Positions 1 to 6,634 of a DNA stretch of 7,769 bases are shown here, piece by piece; the stretch's first letter is position 1, and every line of letters starts with the position of its first letter. Made by a program: the position numbers and the translations under genes. The DNA is from Candidatus Krumholzibacteriia bacterium (GTDB lineage Bacteria; Krumholzibacteriota; Krumholzibacteriia; LZORAL124-64-63), in contig JAOZJV010000154.1 in the NCBI GenBank assembly GCA_029935695.1, positions 1 to 7,769 of the forward strand, in the 5' to 3' direction. The notes beneath the pieces are model-generated. The model was not told where the DNA came from, made no database searches, and saw only the letters and a list, made by a program, of their open reading frames with translations.

Positions 1-1013
1 TTGACATCAATGGATGCGTTTGCATTGAAGACCAGGGTGTCCAGGCGCACGGTGTAAGTCCTCATGCCGGTTTGCGGATGATTGAAGTTGGCCAGCCGGG
101 AGATGATGTGGTGTCCGGGGTCAAATTCATCAATTTCCGGGGCGTATCCGTTGTCAAAAACATCCCTTATATCCATGGACCAGTTGTTGACCTGGCGGCT
201 GTAAATGACACTCAATCCACCGGTGTCATATTCGCCAAAAAAGAGGTAATGAAAATCGTTCACGAACTTATACTGAGGGCTTTCCAAAACGCGCCAGGGA
301 TCATCGCCGTCGTTGGAAAAAATGACGCCCACATCGGTCCAGTCCACCAGATCATCGGATACTCCATGGTAGATAACGCCTGTGTTTTGCTCTTGATGCT
401 GCAAGGCGGTGACCAGGATGTGCCACTGGTCGTTTTCCCGGTAAACATAAGGATCCCGGAAGTTGGCCCACCCTTGATCGGCATCCCAGATGTAAATATC
501 CGGATCAGCTTCCAGTACTGGGTTGTTGCTTACTTTGGTCCAGTTGTAAAGATCAGGTGATTCGGCCATGCAAATACGCTGGTTCATTTGAGCATCGCAG
601 CCGGTGTAGGCGATCTTCCAGAGACCGGAGGCATCGTCAAAGAAAACATCAGGAGCCCAAATAGCGCCTTCATCCCAGTATCCCTGGCCTGAGGTCATGA
701 TGGGACCTTCAATGTTCCAGTGTTTCAAATCCTGACTTGTGCTGTGCCAGATGGTATCGGCGAAGGCGGCATGGGGTGTCGATTCGTGGATGGTGTGATA
801 GTAGATGTGATACACCGAATCAGGCCGGACCATGCTGAAATCCCAGACTTGATGGTCCTTGTGTGTGAAATATCGTTGTTCGAAATCAAGTCGCAGCAAG
901 GCATTAGCCGGTGCGGCGCACAAGATGGCAGGCAGGAGAAATAACAATGCGGCCAGGGCAGCCTTGTGCCTGAAAGGAGACATTTGGGGCATGGACTGGG
1001 GCAAAAGGCTCAC
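1..1013 (-). CDS. Exported five-bladed beta-propeller glycosidase-like protein (GH32/GH43/GH68 superfamily), 3' end cut by window edge
   Basis: I translated the minus strand by eye; the frame is open from 1013 to the window edge, giving 337 codons with no stop. Residues 1-38 form a signal peptide: basic residues, then a hydrophobic Ala/Leu stretch ending APANA, a good signal peptidase I site. The mature part has propeller-blade signatures: WDFSMVRPD (from W57) followed by VYHIYYH, WAPDVFFDD (about 119-127) followed by WKIAYTG, FRDPYVY (185-191) followed by WHILVTA, and LESPQYKF (243-250) followed by FHYLFFGEY. In GH32/GH68/GH43-type enzymes an N-terminal Asp, the Asp of the RDP motif and a later Glu are catalytic or stabilising; D58, D187 and E244 are candidates. 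That points to a secreted carbohydrate-active enzyme, but family and substrate (fructan, arabinan or other) cannot be fixed. The start is GTG at 1013 because AGGAG lies 6 bases upstream; ATG at 992 and 983 lack one. It is divergent from the TPR gene. Confidence 0.82.
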   Translation of the reverse strand, partial: MSLLPQSMPQMSPFRHKAALAALLFLLPAILCAAPANALLRLDFEQRYFTHKDHQVWDFSMVRPDSVYHIYYHTIHESTPHAAFADTIWHSTSQDLKHWNIEGPIMTSGQGYWDEGAIWAPDVFFDDASGLWKIAYTGCDAQMNQRICMAESPDLYNWTKVSNNPVLEADPDIYIWDADQGWANFRDPYVYRENDQWHILVTALQHQEQNTGVIYHGVSDDLVDWTDVGVIFSNDGDDPWRVLESPQYKFVNDFHYLFFGEYDTGGLSVIYSRQVNNWSMDIRDVFDNGYAPEIDEFDPGHHIISRLANFNHPQTGMRTYTVRLDTLVFNANASIDV

Positions 1014-1019
1014 AAATGA

Positions 1020-1024
1020 CTCCT
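1020..1024 (-). promoter_or_regulatory. Ribosome binding site AGGAG that selects a GTG start
   Basis: Read on the minus strand, AGGAG is followed by six bases (TCATTT) and then GTG at 1013, which is in frame with the glycosidase-like protein. The in-frame ATG codons at 992 and 983 have no comparable purine stretch upstream. This decides the start and adds seven residues (MSLLPQS) before the first ATG. Confidence 0.7.
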
Positions 1025-1104
1025 AAGAGGTGAAAATGTTGTGTATTGTTGAAAAATGGCTCTGGGACTGGGTTTGAGGCCCTTGACACGAATGTGTGTT
1101 AGCT

Positions 1105-1114
1105 TTTGATCAAA
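1105..1114. repeat. Perfect 10-base palindrome TTTGATCAAA in the divergent region
   Basis: TTTGATCAAA is self-complementary and lies in the intergenic space between the divergent glycosidase-like and TPR genes, covering the candidate plus -35 and just downstream of the candidate minus start point near 1118. The position suits a regulator site for both genes, but the palindrome is short and could be chance. Confidence 0.3.
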
Positions 1115-1134
1115 TTACATGAGTATTTTAACAT
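1106..1134 (+). promoter_or_regulatory. Candidate promoter for the TPR gene cluster
   Basis: TTGATC (1106-1111), 17 bases, then TAACAT (1129-1134), each 4 of 6 to consensus. Its -10 overlaps the -10 of the opposing candidate at 1125-1130, so the two would interfere. An alternative -10, TATATT at 1169-1174 (5 of 6), would start transcription close to 1181 and leave a short leader of about 27 bases before ATG 1208, but it has no good -35. Either could drive the plus-strand cluster. Confidence 0.28.
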
Positions 1135-1154
1135 AGAGAAGGGGGTTTCGTCAA
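1125..1154 (-). promoter_or_regulatory. Candidate sigma70-type promoter for the glycosidase-like gene
   Basis: Minus strand reads TTGACG (1154-1149), an 18-base spacer, then TAAAAT (1130-1125). Each hexamer matches 5 of 6 consensus positions. Transcription would start near 1118, giving a leader of about 105 bases before the GTG at 1013. It is the best promoter match in this intergenic region, but eye-found hexamers in AT-rich DNA carry a real false-positive risk, and the host sigma factor preference is unknown. Confidence 0.42.
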
Positions 1155-1207
1155 TGATAACGGTGCCTTATATTGCTTCGAACCCTCTCATTTGATTGGA
1201 ACTATAT

Positions 1208-2269
1208 ATGCTCAAGGCTCTTTTGCTGAGTTTTCTTTTTCTGGTGCTTTTCCTCGTCAGCGGTGCAAGTCAGGGTCAAAAACCTGATTCGGCCACTGTT
1301 GCTCTTGGTGCAATGGCCACTGTGGACAGCCTTTTGAGTGAGAATCGGTATTCTGAGGCAGTGGTTGCTGCTCGCTCCTGTCAGGAGAACTACAAGGATG
1401 ATCCCCATTGGAATTATCAATTTGATCATCGTCTGGCCATTGCCCTTTTGCGCGATAATCAGCCCGAAGAAGCCTTGCCATTGCTTGAAGCCAGGGTGAT
1501 CAGCCATCCGGCAGAAGCCCAGGGCCACCGCAATCTTGGTGCCTGTTTGCTGGCCCTTGGTCGCCGGGGACGTGCTTTGAGTGAATATCAGCAGGTGGTG
1601 GAGCTGCAGCCGCGCAATGCCAGCGCCCGGCTTGAATACGGTCAGGTTCTGCTGGGTTTCCGGATTTACAAAGATGCTGAGAAGGAACTTCTGACCGCAG
1701 CCAATCTCTGCGGCAACTGTCCTGAAGTCCAACCGGCTCTGGCCCGGTACTGGCAGGCGGTGAATCAACCAGCCAAGGCAGCAGTCCATTGGCGATCCGT
1801 ATGGGGCGGTACTGGCAACCCGGTGGCAAAAAATAATCTTCTCATTGCGTTGCTGAATTCTGGTCAGGACCAGGCGGTTCTGGATTTGTTGCTGGAAAGC
1901 CCAGCTCAGGAACTCCAGCGCCAGGAGTTGCAGCAATTGGTGGCTGCTGAGGGTCGTTTGAAAGTCAGTGAGCAAAGCCTCATGTTTGCGAACCTGCTTC
2001 AGGATCAAAAAACCATCCTGGAAATACCCGAAAGCATAGCAGCAGATTCTATATTCTGGGGGCAGGTTTCCCTCAATCTTCTGGTGACCGAATATTATGA
2101 TGAGGCCTTGATTGCCGTGAACAGGGCTATTTCACTTGCCTCGGAAAATGTTGTTTTCCTAAACAATCGGGTGGTTCTGTTGCAAAAGCTGGGGCGAAAT
2201 GACGAAGCTGACCGGGAATGGGAAAAACTCCTGTTACTGGAACCCTCTCTGAAAGGAAATCAAAATTGA
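1208..2269 (+). CDS. Exported tetratricopeptide-repeat (TPR) protein
   Basis: This 353-residue protein begins with a strongly hydrophobic stretch (residues 1-22, LKALLLSFLFLVLFLVSGASQ), a signal peptide without a lipobox Cys, so a soluble periplasmic product or one held by an uncleaved anchor. The rest is helical TPR: about 36-65, 69-102, 104-137 (GHRNLGACLLALGRRGRALS, then EYQQVVELQP), 138-171, 172-203, 283-316 (YYDEALIAVNRAISL) and 317-350 (LQKLGRNDEADREWEKLLLL). TPRs are protein-binding scaffolds; no catalytic domain is visible. An unusual CGNC (168-171) sits at the end of the fourth repeat. I prefer ATG 1208, with GGA seven bases upstream, over the in-frame TTG at 1196. The stop overlaps the next start (TGATG), which implies translational coupling with the lipoprotein downstream; the two may form one envelope complex. 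Confidence 0.85.
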   Translation: MLKALLLSFLFLVLFLVSGASQGQKPDSATVALGAMATVDSLLSENRYSEAVVAARSCQENYKDDPHWNYQFDHRLAIALLRDNQPEEALPLLEARVISHPAEAQGHRNLGACLLALGRRGRALSEYQQVVELQPRNASARLEYGQVLLGFRIYKDAEKELLTAANLCGNCPEVQPALARYWQAVNQPAKAAVHWRSVWGGTGNPVAKNNLLIALLNSGQDQAVLDLLLESPAQELQRQELQQLVAAEGRLKVSEQSLMFANLLQDQKTILEIPESIAADSIFWGQVSLNLLVTEYYDEALIAVNRAISLASENVVFLNNRVVLLQKLGRNDEADREWEKLLLLEPSLKGNQN

Positions 2270-3192
2270 TGGGACAATTTTTTGGGAAAACATCCACCAA
2301 TGAACTTCTCCTGGCAGGATTATTTTTGTTGGGTTTCCTTTTTGTTGGTTGCGCTCCAGACACATCACAGTTGAACCAGGCAGGTGATGGCTCTCAAGAC
2401 GAACTTTTTTCGGGGGCCCTTCATGAGACTGCTCCGGCTGATGGCGTTTGGCGGGTTCACCGGATTTCCTGGTGTGAAGATGAATCCGTCGCCCCTCAGG
2501 CCGTTGAAGATCTTCTGGCCCTGTGTTCAGAGTATTTTCGGGAGGGTTCCGGCACCGATGGAATGTTGGAGTTGGAATATGCCCTGGAAGAGGGCCAGCG
2601 TCATCCCCTGCTGCTTTTGACTTTGGGGCAATTGTATTTGATTGCCGGACAGGGCGAACCGGATTTATTGCCTCCCGAGGGACCCGCGGCCGATGTGGGG
2701 GATTGGAGCTTGAACAAGAAAAGATTGCTGGCGCGATCTGAATCTCTGCTCCGGGAAGCGGCCCGCAGCCGACCTGACGACGCAGCCATCGACTATTTGC
2801 TGGCTGATGTGGCCCGGTCCCGGGAAGATTGGCAGGCCGCCAACCAATGGATGTTCGAAGGCACCCAAAAATGCACTTCCGGCAGAGGGTTTTCCGCCCT
2901 GGTCCTTTACCAGCAACTCAACAGATATCCAGGCACTTATCTCGGTGGTCCGGGCCCGGACTATCCCCAATCAGCACTTAAAAAGCAAATCACAGGGAAT
3001 GTGGTTCTGGATTTACTGATCAGCCCTGCTGCAGAGGTGCGGCAGGCGGTGGTGGTCGAAAGCCCGGACTGGGCTCTTTCAAAGGCTGCGGCAGCCAGCC
3101 TGCGCGAAGGCACATGGGAAGCGGCTCGTATTGGAAAATACCCGGTTTGGTCCTGGTTGAGAGTCACCACTTCCTTCACTCTGGACAAATGA
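2269..3192 (+). CDS. Lipoprotein with TPR-like helices and a TonB-type C-terminal domain
   Basis: A 307-residue protein. Residues 11-28 form a lipoprotein signal ending LFVGC, with C28 the likely lipidation site and no Asp at +2, which favours the outer membrane in enterobacterial sorting rules. The middle (about 75-220) is helical and TPR-like, with segments such as LLLLTLGQLYLIAGQ, SLLREAARSRPDDAAIDYLL and VARSREDWQAANQWM. Residues 232-307 match the TonB C-terminal domain pattern: YPQSALKKQITGNVVLDLLI, VRQAVVVESPDWALSKAAAA, then an aromatic/basic segment and the final SFTLDK. Classical TonB instead has an N-terminal inner-membrane helix and a Pro-rich linker, both absent here, so it is unlikely to transduce energy itself. 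Start ATG 2269 overlaps the upstream TGA, with AAGGAA about 11 bases before it; an upstream in-frame start at 2218 lies inside the TPR gene and would bury the signal peptide. The exact role is unknown. Confidence 0.83.
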   Translation: MGQFFGKTSTNELLLAGLFLLGFLFVGCAPDTSQLNQAGDGSQDELFSGALHETAPADGVWRVHRISWCEDESVAPQAVEDLLALCSEYFREGSGTDGMLELEYALEEGQRHPLLLLTLGQLYLIAGQGEPDLLPPEGPAADVGDWSLNKKRLLARSESLLREAARSRPDDAAIDYLLADVARSREDWQAANQWMFEGTQKCTSGRGFSALVLYQQLNRYPGTYLGGPGPDYPQSALKKQITGNVVLDLLISPAAEVRQAVVVESPDWALSKAAAASLREGTWEAARIGKYPVWSWLRVTTSFTLDK

Positions 3193-3206
3193 TGCGCAAC
3201 TGGCAG

Positions 3207-3235
3207 TTGATTTGCCGGCTGAGGTGCCTTATTTT
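3207..3235 (+). promoter_or_regulatory. Weak candidate internal promoter before the propeller lipoprotein
   Basis: TTGATT (3207-3212), 17 bases, TATTTT (3230-3235), each 4 of 6 to consensus, lies in the 122-base gap between the two lipoprotein genes. This is the only substantial gap inside the plus-strand cluster, so a second promoter would make sense. No terminator-like stem with a T run was seen in the gap, so read-through from upstream is also possible. Confidence 0.22.
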
Positions 3236-3314
3236 TGAATGACACGGGTGTCCGGGCTTCAAAGCCAGGGACAGCCCACTCTCTTTAACCCCGCGGCCGG
3301 AGGTCTTGGTAACT

Positions 3315-4703
3315 ATGAAGTGGCTGAACAACCGCTTCCTTTTGATGGCTTATATTCTGCTCATGGCTCTGATGGTGGTCGCAGGTTGCACCATCAAGGA
3401 AGATCCGGCAGAAGTTTTACCTCTTTGTGGAAATCACTCCTGTGGTGATTTGGCCATGGTGACCACCGATACTTCCAGTGACGGTTTTCACTATCTGAAC
3501 CCCACCATGTCGCCGGATGGGTCCAAGATCCTGTTCACCGCCGACTGGAAAGCCATACCTGCCATTGATCACTATGATGAAGATGAGTTTTATACCCTCT
3601 TCCGTCAGCTGATCATCATTCCCACCCGGTCCTCGGTGGACCCGGCCACCAGCCTGGAAGACCAGGGCGGTGTGCTGGTGCGTTTCAATGGTGATTACAC
3701 TTCGGTGACTATTGCCGGCAACGTGGTGAGCATGGGAAATATCGAGGCTGAACGCCGCAAGGGCGGTCCCGCCTGGATCGATGATTCCACCATTGCCTAC
3801 TTTGTGGAGTCTCCCCGTGGATACCGCATCTTCACGGCCGATATCACCGATTATCAGACCAGCCAGCTGCTGACCTCCGTGGCCTATATGGAGCCCAGTG
3901 ATGCCGATATCAGCGGTGGTATGTTCCATCACATGTCACCCTCTGTCAGCCCTGATGGCCAATACATGGTTTTCACCCGATCCGGCTGTGCGTTGCCCGA
4001 CTCCTTCGAAACCTGCACGGGTCTGAGCCTGTTGGTTCTGGATATGGAAACCATCGGGGACAACAACGGGTATGATGCTGTGGTGCATGCCGTGACCAGT
4101 GAATTTTCCCGTATCGAATCGCCCAAGTGGTCTCCTGATGGAACCAAACTGGTTTTCTCCGGTGGGATGGATCTTGGTGGCAGCTCCGGGGCTGGAACAG
4201 AAATCTATACTATCGATTTTGATGCTGCGGCTTTTGATGCTGGCGAGGTGGTGCTGGACAACAATCTCGATCGTTTGACTTACACCGGCCTCCTGCCGGG
4301 TGATCCCATTTCCGGTGTGCTCAACGGTTATCCTTGTTACACTCCAGATGGCAGTGAAATTATCTTTGTGTCCACGCGGCGTGCTCCGTCAATCACCCTG
4401 CATGATCGAAATCTCTGGAAAATTCCCAGTGACGGTCGCCTGGATCCTGAAATCTTCTATTTCACCCGTGCCGATGATGTGGATCCCGAGGTTCTGCCCG
4501 ATGGTTCCGTGCTTCTGAGCAGCCTGCTGGGTTTCACCACCGAAATTCTGGATCAGTTGGAAGAAGAAGCTTATCAGGCCCTGGCCCAGAGTAATGATGG
4601 TTCACTGACTGAGGTGGAAATGCGATCTCTGGCCAACGATGAGCGGCGCATGCTCGAGTTTTTCGAGGGTGTAATGGCGCAACTGTATATTTTCCGCCCC
4701 TAG
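3315..4703 (+). CDS. Lipoprotein with TolB-like (PD40) beta-propeller repeats
   Basis: A 462-residue protein. Residues 8-25 form a lipoprotein signal ending MVVAGC, with C25 the lipidation site and Thr at +2. Propeller repeats of the PD40/WD40-like type are marked by xPDG turns each followed by a hydrophobic strand: SPDGSKILFTA (from 66), SPDGQYMVFTR (212), SPDGTKLVFSG (273), TPDGSEIIFVS (343) and LPDGSVLLSS (394); WIDDSTIAYFV (154) looks like a degenerate sixth blade. This is the fold of TolB and many surface lipoproteins; it usually mediates protein or ligand binding. A Cys pair (C38, C43) may form a disulfide. Residues 411-455 are a charged helical tail outside the propeller. Start ATG 3315 has GGAGG at 3299-3303; the in-frame TTG at 3306 is too close to it. 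The gene's TAG overlaps the ribosome binding site of the aldolase. It is not TolB itself: no Tol-Pal neighbours are present. Confidence 0.86.
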   Translation: MKWLNNRFLLMAYILLMALMVVAGCTIKEDPAEVLPLCGNHSCGDLAMVTTDTSSDGFHYLNPTMSPDGSKILFTADWKAIPAIDHYDEDEFYTLFRQLIIIPTRSSVDPATSLEDQGGVLVRFNGDYTSVTIAGNVVSMGNIEAERRKGGPAWIDDSTIAYFVESPRGYRIFTADITDYQTSQLLTSVAYMEPSDADISGGMFHHMSPSVSPDGQYMVFTRSGCALPDSFETCTGLSLLVLDMETIGDNNGYDAVVHAVTSEFSRIESPKWSPDGTKLVFSGGMDLGGSSGAGTEIYTIDFDAAAFDAGEVVLDNNLDRLTYTGLLPGDPISGVLNGYPCYTPDGSEIIFVSTRRAPSITLHDRNLWKIPSDGRLDPEIFYFTRADDVDPEVLPDGSVLLSSLLGFTTEILDQLEEEAYQALAQSNDGSLTEVEMRSLANDERRMLEFFEGVMAQLYIFRP

Positions 4704-4707
4704 GAGG
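4703..4707 (+). promoter_or_regulatory. GGAGG ribosome binding site overlapping the upstream stop codon
   Basis: The sequence TAGGAGG places the stop codon of the propeller lipoprotein (TAG, 4701-4703) inside the Shine-Dalgarno of the next gene. Two in-frame TTG codons follow: 4711 at 3 bases, too close, and 4717 at 9 bases. The spacing therefore favours TTG 4717 and indicates coupled translation. Confidence 0.6.
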
Positions 4708-4716
4708 CTTTTGATC

Positions 4717-5337
4717 TTGTCCAATCTTGTCGTTCTACGTCGGGAAATGGTCGAGATTGGTCGATTGCTGGAAACAAAAGGTCTGATCGTGGCCGCCGAG
4801 GGCAACATGTCTGTTCGCCTTGGCGGCCACTGTTTTTTAGTGACTCCTGCCGGCAAGTGCAAAGGTGAGCTGAAGGTTCAGGATCCCCTGGAGGTGGACA
4901 GTCAGGGCCGCTGCAGTGCCGGCCGGCCCACCAGCGAATGGCCATTGCACCAGGAAATCTACCGGATGCGGCCGGATATCCGGGCCATCTGTCACGCGCA
5001 TCCTCCCTGGGCTACGGCCTTTGCAACGGCGGGCCGCGATCTCGATGGCCAACTGCTGACTGAAACAGCTCAGGTGCTGCCTCGGGTTCCTCTGGCAGTG
5101 CGTTCCCTGCCCGGCACTCCTGAAGTTGCCCGCTCCATTCAGCCGCACATCAAGGATCATGACGCCATTCTGCTGGCCAACCATGGGGTGGTCTCTGTGG
5201 GTAATACTCTAAAAGGGGCCTTCGAGTTGCTGCAGACGGTGGAACGTCTGGCCCAGGTGACATTGCTCTCAGAAATGGCCGCCGGCCGGTGCGGGCTGGA
5301 TCAGGGAATGCTGAAAGAGCTGGTGGATCGCAGTTGA
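4717..5337 (+). CDS. Class II aldolase/adducin-family protein, L-fuculose-phosphate aldolase-like
   Basis: A 206-residue cytoplasmic protein with no signal peptide and full length for the family. It shows the metal-dependent aldolase motifs in order: AAEGNMSVRL with N30, LVTPAGKCKG (phosphate-binding TPxG turn, about 42-50), PTSEWPLH with the catalytic-type E74, HAHPPWATAFA with H93 and H95, and NHGVVSVG with H156. These match FucA positions E73, H92, H94 and H155 almost number for number. Family members cleave or epimerise sugar phosphates (fuculose-1-P, ribulose-5-P) or dehydrate methylthioribulose-1-P; Glu at position 74 rather than Asp argues for an aldolase more than an AraD epimerase, but the substrate is not decided. 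No fucose isomerase or kinase lies nearby. Start TTG 4717 is chosen from GGAGG nine bases upstream; TTG 4711 or ATG 4747 are alternatives. The 13-base gap to the propeller lipoprotein implies one operon. Confidence 0.88.
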   Translation: MSNLVVLRREMVEIGRLLETKGLIVAAEGNMSVRLGGHCFLVTPAGKCKGELKVQDPLEVDSQGRCSAGRPTSEWPLHQEIYRMRPDIRAICHAHPPWATAFATAGRDLDGQLLTETAQVLPRVPLAVRSLPGTPEVARSIQPHIKDHDAILLANHGVVSVGNTLKGAFELLQTVERLAQVTLLSEMAAGRCGLDQGMLKELVDRS

Positions 5338-5344
5338 GTGGTGG

Positions 5345-6586
5345 TTATTCTTCGCCCCGGTAAATCTTCTCCAGCCGTGCGGCAATGGCTTTCCAACCAA
5401 ATTTCTTCTCCATGTGCAGACGAGCCTTCCGGGCTCTTTTTTCTGAAAGAGGGTCGTCCAATGCCTGGACAACGGCCGATGCAAAACCATCCACCGGATC
5501 GATGATGAAAATGGTCTGGTCATCCTGGGTGGTGATGCCCTCGGCGCCCACGGGAGTGGTCAGCACAGGGATGCCCCGGGCCATGGCTTCCAGAATTTTG
5601 ATTTTGATGCCGCCCCCTTCGGGCAGAGGGGCTACAAAAAGGGCGCAGCGGCTGAACAGTGGCGTCAGGTCATCCACAAACCCCACAGCCGAAATGCCTT
5701 CAGTGCTTCCTTTGCACGTTTGCAGATGTTCCTGGCTTCCCCGACCCACCAGTATCAGTTGAACTTCAGGCCGCAGAGCCCTGACCTGGGGCCAGATCTG
5801 GTGGATCAGAAGATCGGCAGCCTGGACATTGGGCCGGTGGTTGAAAGTGCCCACAAAGAGACAGGTGGGCGGATCAGTCCGGTGGCGGTGGGGCTGGACT
5901 GCTTCCAGATCCATGCCCAGAGGCACCGTCAGCAGATTGATCCCGCCCATGTCCTCAAATATCCGGCGGTCTTCTTCGGTGACGCACAACATGCGGTTGG
6001 TCCATTTGCAGGCTGCCACCTGCAGACGTTTCCACCGGGAAGCTTCCCGGCGAAACCACCAGCGCGCAAATGGCCCTGCTGCCCTGGCTGCCCGCCGCTC
6101 TCTGGGCACCGATCCCAGTTCGTGGCTGTTGAGGATAATCCGCGGGCCGTCAGTTTCCGAGAACAAATACATTCTGGTCAGATCCCGGGCATACAGCGAC
6201 ATCTGGAGGTATTCAATTTGGATGGCATCGGGTTTGAATTCATCAGCCAGGGTGCGAATTTGCCGGGAAATATTCCGGATCCAATATTTTTCCACATAGA
6301 AAGGGTAGCCCGAAACAGCACTGCGCATGAAAGCTGAAAACCGGTTGATCAGCAGCTTCAGACGATCCTCGCCCCGGGAGCCTGAATCAGCAAAGGGCAA
6401 AGGGGCTACCTTCACGCCGAGATTTTCCACATCGGCAATGAAAGAGTGTTCACCGGGCCGGACCAGGGAAACCAGCAAAACCTCATGACCCGCAGCCAGG
6501 TGCTTCACAAGATCCCGCACAGCGCTGCCGCCACCATGACCCACACGGCTGTGGGGAAGATAAGGGGTGACGACCATGATTTTCAT
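5345..6586 (-). CDS. GT4-family glycosyltransferase (GT-B fold)
   Basis: A 413-residue protein, a normal length for retaining GT4 enzymes. The N-terminal Rossmann domain begins MKIMVVTPYLPHSRVGHGGG (1-20) with the glycine-rich acceptor-side loop; NSHELGS lies at 153-159. The C-terminal nucleotide-sugar domain shows CLFVGTFNHRPNVQAADLL (242-260), VQLILVGRG (275-283), VGFVDDLTPLFSRC (301-314) and GGGIKIKILEAMARG (324-338) followed by GIPVLTTPVGAEGI, the donor-binding signature of the GGGxxxKILEAMA subgroup that occurs in exopolysaccharide loci. It would transfer a sugar from a nucleotide donor to a lipid-linked or glycan acceptor at the cytoplasmic face; donor and acceptor are unknown. Start ATG 6586 is preceded by GGGGTGG, a weak ribosome site. 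It lies 48 bases after the second DUF507 gene, probably co-transcribed, and its stop is 7 bases from that of the convergent aldolase. Confidence 0.9.
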   Translation of the reverse strand: MKIMVVTPYLPHSRVGHGGGSAVRDLVKHLAAGHEVLLVSLVRPGEHSFIADVENLGVKVAPLPFADSGSRGEDRLKLLINRFSAFMRSAVSGYPFYVEKYWIRNISRQIRTLADEFKPDAIQIEYLQMSLYARDLTRMYLFSETDGPRIILNSHELGSVPRERRAARAAGPFARWWFRREASRWKRLQVAACKWTNRMLCVTEEDRRIFEDMGGINLLTVPLGMDLEAVQPHRHRTDPPTCLFVGTFNHRPNVQAADLLIHQIWPQVRALRPEVQLILVGRGSQEHLQTCKGSTEGISAVGFVDDLTPLFSRCALFVAPLPEGGGIKIKILEAMARGIPVLTTPVGAEGITTQDDQTIFIIDPVDGFASAVVQALDDPLSEKRARKARLHMEKKFGWKAIAARLEKIYRGEE

Positions 6587-6592
6587 GCTCGG

Positions 6593-6632
6593 CCACCCCG
6601 GAATTTCAAGGGGAGCATTATTTTTCGGGTGG
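6593..6632 (-). promoter_or_regulatory. Possible hairpin sequestering the glycosyltransferase ribosome site
   Basis: In the gap before the glycosyltransferase, minus-strand CCACCC (6632-6627) is complementary to GGGTGG (6598-6593), which is the weak ribosome-binding stretch of that gene. The loop is long, about 28 bases, and an alternative CCCC/GGGG stem (6613-6610 with 6599-6596) shares part of it. Competing stems could tune translation; no T run follows, so it is not a terminator. Confidence 0.2.
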
Positions 6633-6634
6633 GA

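Noticed and set aside
72..560. 162-codon plus-strand open frame inside the glycosidase-like gene
   Set aside because: The minus strand has an uninterrupted reading frame with propeller motifs across it; the plus frame has no recognisable family.
918..922. Cys in the glycosidase signal peptide (AILC) as a lipidation site
   Set aside because: Leu directly before Cys does not fit the lipobox, which needs a small residue at -1; the later APANA is a better signal peptidase I site.
1202..2008. 268-codon open frame on the minus strand opposite the TPR gene
   Set aside because: It lies wholly antisense to a protein with clear TPR repeats and a signal peptide, and its translation has no recognisable domain and a low-complexity, Gln/His-rich make-up typical of a shadow frame.
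2218..2268. Upstream in-frame start for the TonB_C lipoprotein
   Set aside because: It would lie inside the TPR gene and put 17 polar residues before the lipoprotein signal; ATG 2269 in the TGATG overlap fits better.
3197..3209. CAACTGGCAGTTG inverted repeat just after the TonB_C lipoprotein as a terminator
   Set aside because: The stem is only 5 pairs with a 3-base loop and is not followed by a T run; a chance dyad is more likely.
3315..4703. Calling the PD40 lipoprotein TolB
   Set aside because: TolB is a soluble periplasmic protein with an N-terminal alpha/beta domain and Tol-Pal neighbours; this one is a lipoprotein with none of these.
5720..6337. 205-codon plus-strand open frame inside the glycosyltransferase
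   Set aside because: It is antisense to a GT4 enzyme with intact motifs; the translation is Pro/His-rich with no domain and no convincing ribosome site.
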